NCBI GenBank assembly: GCA_041493955.1
Contig: JBGPZW010000175.1
Coordinates: 1 to 6,613 of the forward strand
Origin: QHYU01 sp041493955
GTDB taxonomy: Bacteria > Acidobacteriota > Terriglobia > Acidiferrales > UBA7541
Direction of reading: 5' to 3'
Length of the DNA stretch: 6,613 bases
Below, one piece after another: positions 5,158 through 6,613 of the stretch (the stretch's first letter is position 1; the number at the start of each line of letters is the position of its first letter). The notes below the pieces were generated by a model. The model did no database searches. It was not told the DNA's origin and saw only the letters and a list, made by a program, of their open reading frames with translations. Made by a program: the position numbers and the translations under genes.

Positions 5158-6300
5158 ATGGCCGAAACGCCCAGCGCCAGCTTCCCCAACGTCGAGACCA
5201 CGGTCCTGGGCGCCGACGAAATCATCCTCAACATGGGGCCGCAGCACCCTTCGACGCACGGCGTGCTGCGCGTAAAGCTGAGGCTCGACGGCGAAAAGGT
5301 AGTGGATTCGGAATGCGTAATCGGCTACCTGCACCGCGGCGTGGAAAAAATCGCCGAGCACCGCAGCTACCAGCAGTTCGCACCGTACGTGGACCGCATG
5401 GACTATGTTGCGGCGGTCTCCAACGGCCTGGGCTACTGCGAGGCGGTGGAAAAGCTGCTGGGCGCGGAGGCGCCGCCTCGCGCCCGCGTGATCCGCACGA
5501 TTCTCACCGAGCTGCAGCGGATCGCCAGCCACCTGCTCTGGCTGGGCACGCACGCGCTCGATATCGGCGCGCTGACACCGATCTTCTACTGCCTGCGTGA
5601 ACGCGAGGAGGTCCTGAAGATCTTTGAGAAGTACTGCGGCGCGCGGCTGACCACGCATGCCTTCCGCATCGGCGGATTGCAGTACGAGGCCTACGACGAG
5701 CTGGAGAAAGACGTCGAGCGCTTCTGCAAGGACTTCGAGCAAAAGGTCAACGAGTACGAGCAGTTGCTGACGGAAAACCGCATCTGGGTGGGCCGCACCA
5801 AGGGCATCGGCGTGATTTCCGCCAAGGACGCGATCGATATGGGCGCCACCGGGCCGATCATCCGCGCCAGCGGAGTGCAGTGGGACATCCGCAAGGCCGC
5901 CCCCTATGCCGCCTACGACCAGTACGATTTCAAGATTCCCACCGGCCAGAACGGCGATACCTACGACCGCTACCGGGTGCGCATGGAAGAGATGCGGCAG
6001 TCGCGCCGCATCTGCCTGCAGGCCATCGAGAACATTCCCAGCGGGCCGATTATGGCGCGCATCGGCAAGGTGCTGAAGCCGCCGCCGGGCGAGGTCTATC
6101 ACTCGATCGAGGCACCCAAGGGCGAGCTGGGCTATTACATGGTGAGTGACGGCACGACGCAACCCTATCGCGTGCGCATTCGCCCGCCGTCGTTCATCAA
6201 CCTGCAGGCCTTTGACAAGATGGTGCGCGGCCACCTGGTGGCCGACGTGGTGGCCATCATTGGTACGCTCGATATCGTGCTGGGGGAAGTGGATCGCTAG
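5158..6300 (+). CDS. nuoD: NuoD, NADH-quinone oxidoreductase subunit D (49-kDa subunit)
   Basis: NuoD forms much of the quinone-reduction chamber of complex I at the base of the peripheral arm, and is related to the large subunit of NiFe hydrogenases. The 380 residues are nearly full-length. GPQHPSTHGVLR is at 27-38, and H34, Y83 and D135 line up with quinone-site residues H38, Y87 and D139 of the Thermus homologue at a constant offset of four. Other conserved blocks are GYLHRG (56-61), ELQRIASHL (118-126), GALTP (137-141), RASGVQWDIRKA (236-247) and the C-terminal end GEVDR (376-380). Compared with Thermus, about two dozen residues are missing between GPI (296-298) and GEVYHSIEAPKGELGYY (311-327); I recall this short form in several bacterial lineages. 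It starts 3 bases after nuoC and ends directly against nuoH, so the three are surely cotranscribed. No strong Shine-Dalgarno is seen. Confidence 0.97.
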   Translation: MAETPSASFPNVETTVLGADEIILNMGPQHPSTHGVLRVKLRLDGEKVVDSECVIGYLHRGVEKIAEHRSYQQFAPYVDRMDYVAAVSNGLGYCEAVEKLLGAEAPPRARVIRTILTELQRIASHLLWLGTHALDIGALTPIFYCLREREEVLKIFEKYCGARLTTHAFRIGGLQYEAYDELEKDVERFCKDFEQKVNEYEQLLTENRIWVGRTKGIGVISAKDAIDMGATGPIIRASGVQWDIRKAAPYAAYDQYDFKIPTGQNGDTYDRYRVRMEEMRQSRRICLQAIENIPSGPIMARIGKVLKPPPGEVYHSIEAPKGELGYYMVSDGTTQPYRVRIRPPSFINLQAFDKMVRGHLVADVVAIIGTLDIVLGEVDR

Positions 6301-6613
6301 ATGAACGCGCTCGTCGAGTTCCTGCGCCCGCACCTGCTGCCGCTGCTCTATGCCGTGGTGATTGTGGCGGTGCTGCCGCTGGTTGCGGGCTACGTCGTGC
6401 TAATCGAGCGCAAGATCATGGCGGACATGCAGGTGCGGCTGGGCCCGATGCGGGTGGGCCCGCACGGTCTGTTGCAGCCCATCGCCGACGCGGTCAAGCT
6501 CCTGATCAAGGAAGACATCATCCCGGAAGGCGCTGACGTGCTGATCTTCTGGCTGGCGCCGCTGCTCTCGGTGACCGCGGCCATGCTGGCCATGGCCGTC
6601 CTGCCATTTGGTC
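6301..6613 (+). CDS. nuoH: NuoH, NADH-quinone oxidoreductase subunit H (N-terminal part; 3' end outside window)
   Basis: NuoH is the membrane subunit that joins the quinone chamber to the proton-pumping arm of complex I. The window holds the first 104 residues of a protein usually about 320-420. Residues 13-35 are a transmembrane helix. Next comes the hallmark loop with ERK (36-38), QVRLGPMRVGPHGLLQP (44-60) and ADAVKLLIKEDIIP (62-75), and a second hydrophobic helix begins near 79. The ATG follows the nuoD stop with no gap (TAG at 6298-6300), so translational coupling is likely. A G-rich run (6282-6288) inside the end of nuoD may serve as a distant ribosome-binding site. The D-to-H adjacency without nuoE, nuoF or nuoG is typical of the 11-subunit complex I gene order. 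Confidence 0.96.
   Translation, partial: MNALVEFLRPHLLPLLYAVVIVAVLPLVAGYVVLIERKIMADMQVRLGPMRVGPHGLLQPIADAVKLLIKEDIIPEGADVLIFWLAPLLSVTAAMLAMAVLPFG

Noticed and set aside
4813..6333. 506-codon open frame on the - strand opposite nuoC, nuoD and the nuoH start
   Set aside because: It is antisense to strongly conserved complex I genes, its translation is His/Ala/Arg-rich without a recognisable domain, and long antisense frames are expected from GC-rich codon use.
1..6613. CRISPR arrays, tRNA or rRNA genes
   Set aside because: No regularly spaced repeats and no tRNA- or rRNA-like sequence were seen in the intergenic gaps, all of which are under 230 bases.

Overview
The window is a GC-rich, gene-dense bacterial chromosome segment in which every convincing gene is on the + strand. 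The protein families are all core metabolism. The short intergenic GC palindromes, the MoeA/RR/MoaB styles and the compact NuoD variant suggest an Acidobacteriota-like organism. That assignment rests on remembered family features, not on a search, and is only moderately certain.

Left half (1-2609): a molybdenum-cofactor (Moco) cluster. It opens with the C-terminal half of moeA (molybdenum insertion), followed by moaC (cyclic pyranopterin monophosphate synthase). Next comes a response regulator with a receiver domain and a C-terminal DUF4388/PATAN domain, and then a MoaB/MogA-type molybdopterin adenylyltransferase gene only 9 bases downstream of the regulator. The moeA-moaC gap (661-812) holds no gene but three GC-rich palindromes in a row. 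The first is bracketed by a perfect 10-base direct repeat that includes the moeA stop codon. A fourth palindrome lies just before the response regulator.

Middle (2610-3493): proC (pyrroline-5-carboxylate reductase, last step of proline synthesis). It has a good sigma70-like promoter placed so close to the start codon that the mRNA is predicted to be leaderless or nearly so. The 149-base gap after it (3494-3642) holds a weak hairpin, a possible insertion-sequence end remnant and a candidate nuoA promoter.

Right half (3643-6613): respiratory complex I genes nuoA, nuoC, nuoD and the start of nuoH. nuoA is followed by a strong intrinsic terminator, and a second promoter candidate precedes nuoC, so nuoA looks like its own transcription unit. 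nuoB, which normally sits between nuoA and nuoC, is absent. NuoC carries an unusual Pro/Ala-rich N-terminal extension of about 138 residues. nuoC-nuoD-nuoH are packed with 3- and 0-base gaps. The D-to-H order, with no nuoEFG between, resembles the 11-subunit complex I layout, although the missing subunits may be encoded outside the window.

Nothing here is clearly a new defence or mobile system. The most interesting points are the broken nuoA/nuoC arrangement with the NuoC extension, the flanked palindrome after moeA, the response regulator lodged in a Moco operon, and the apparently leaderless proC.
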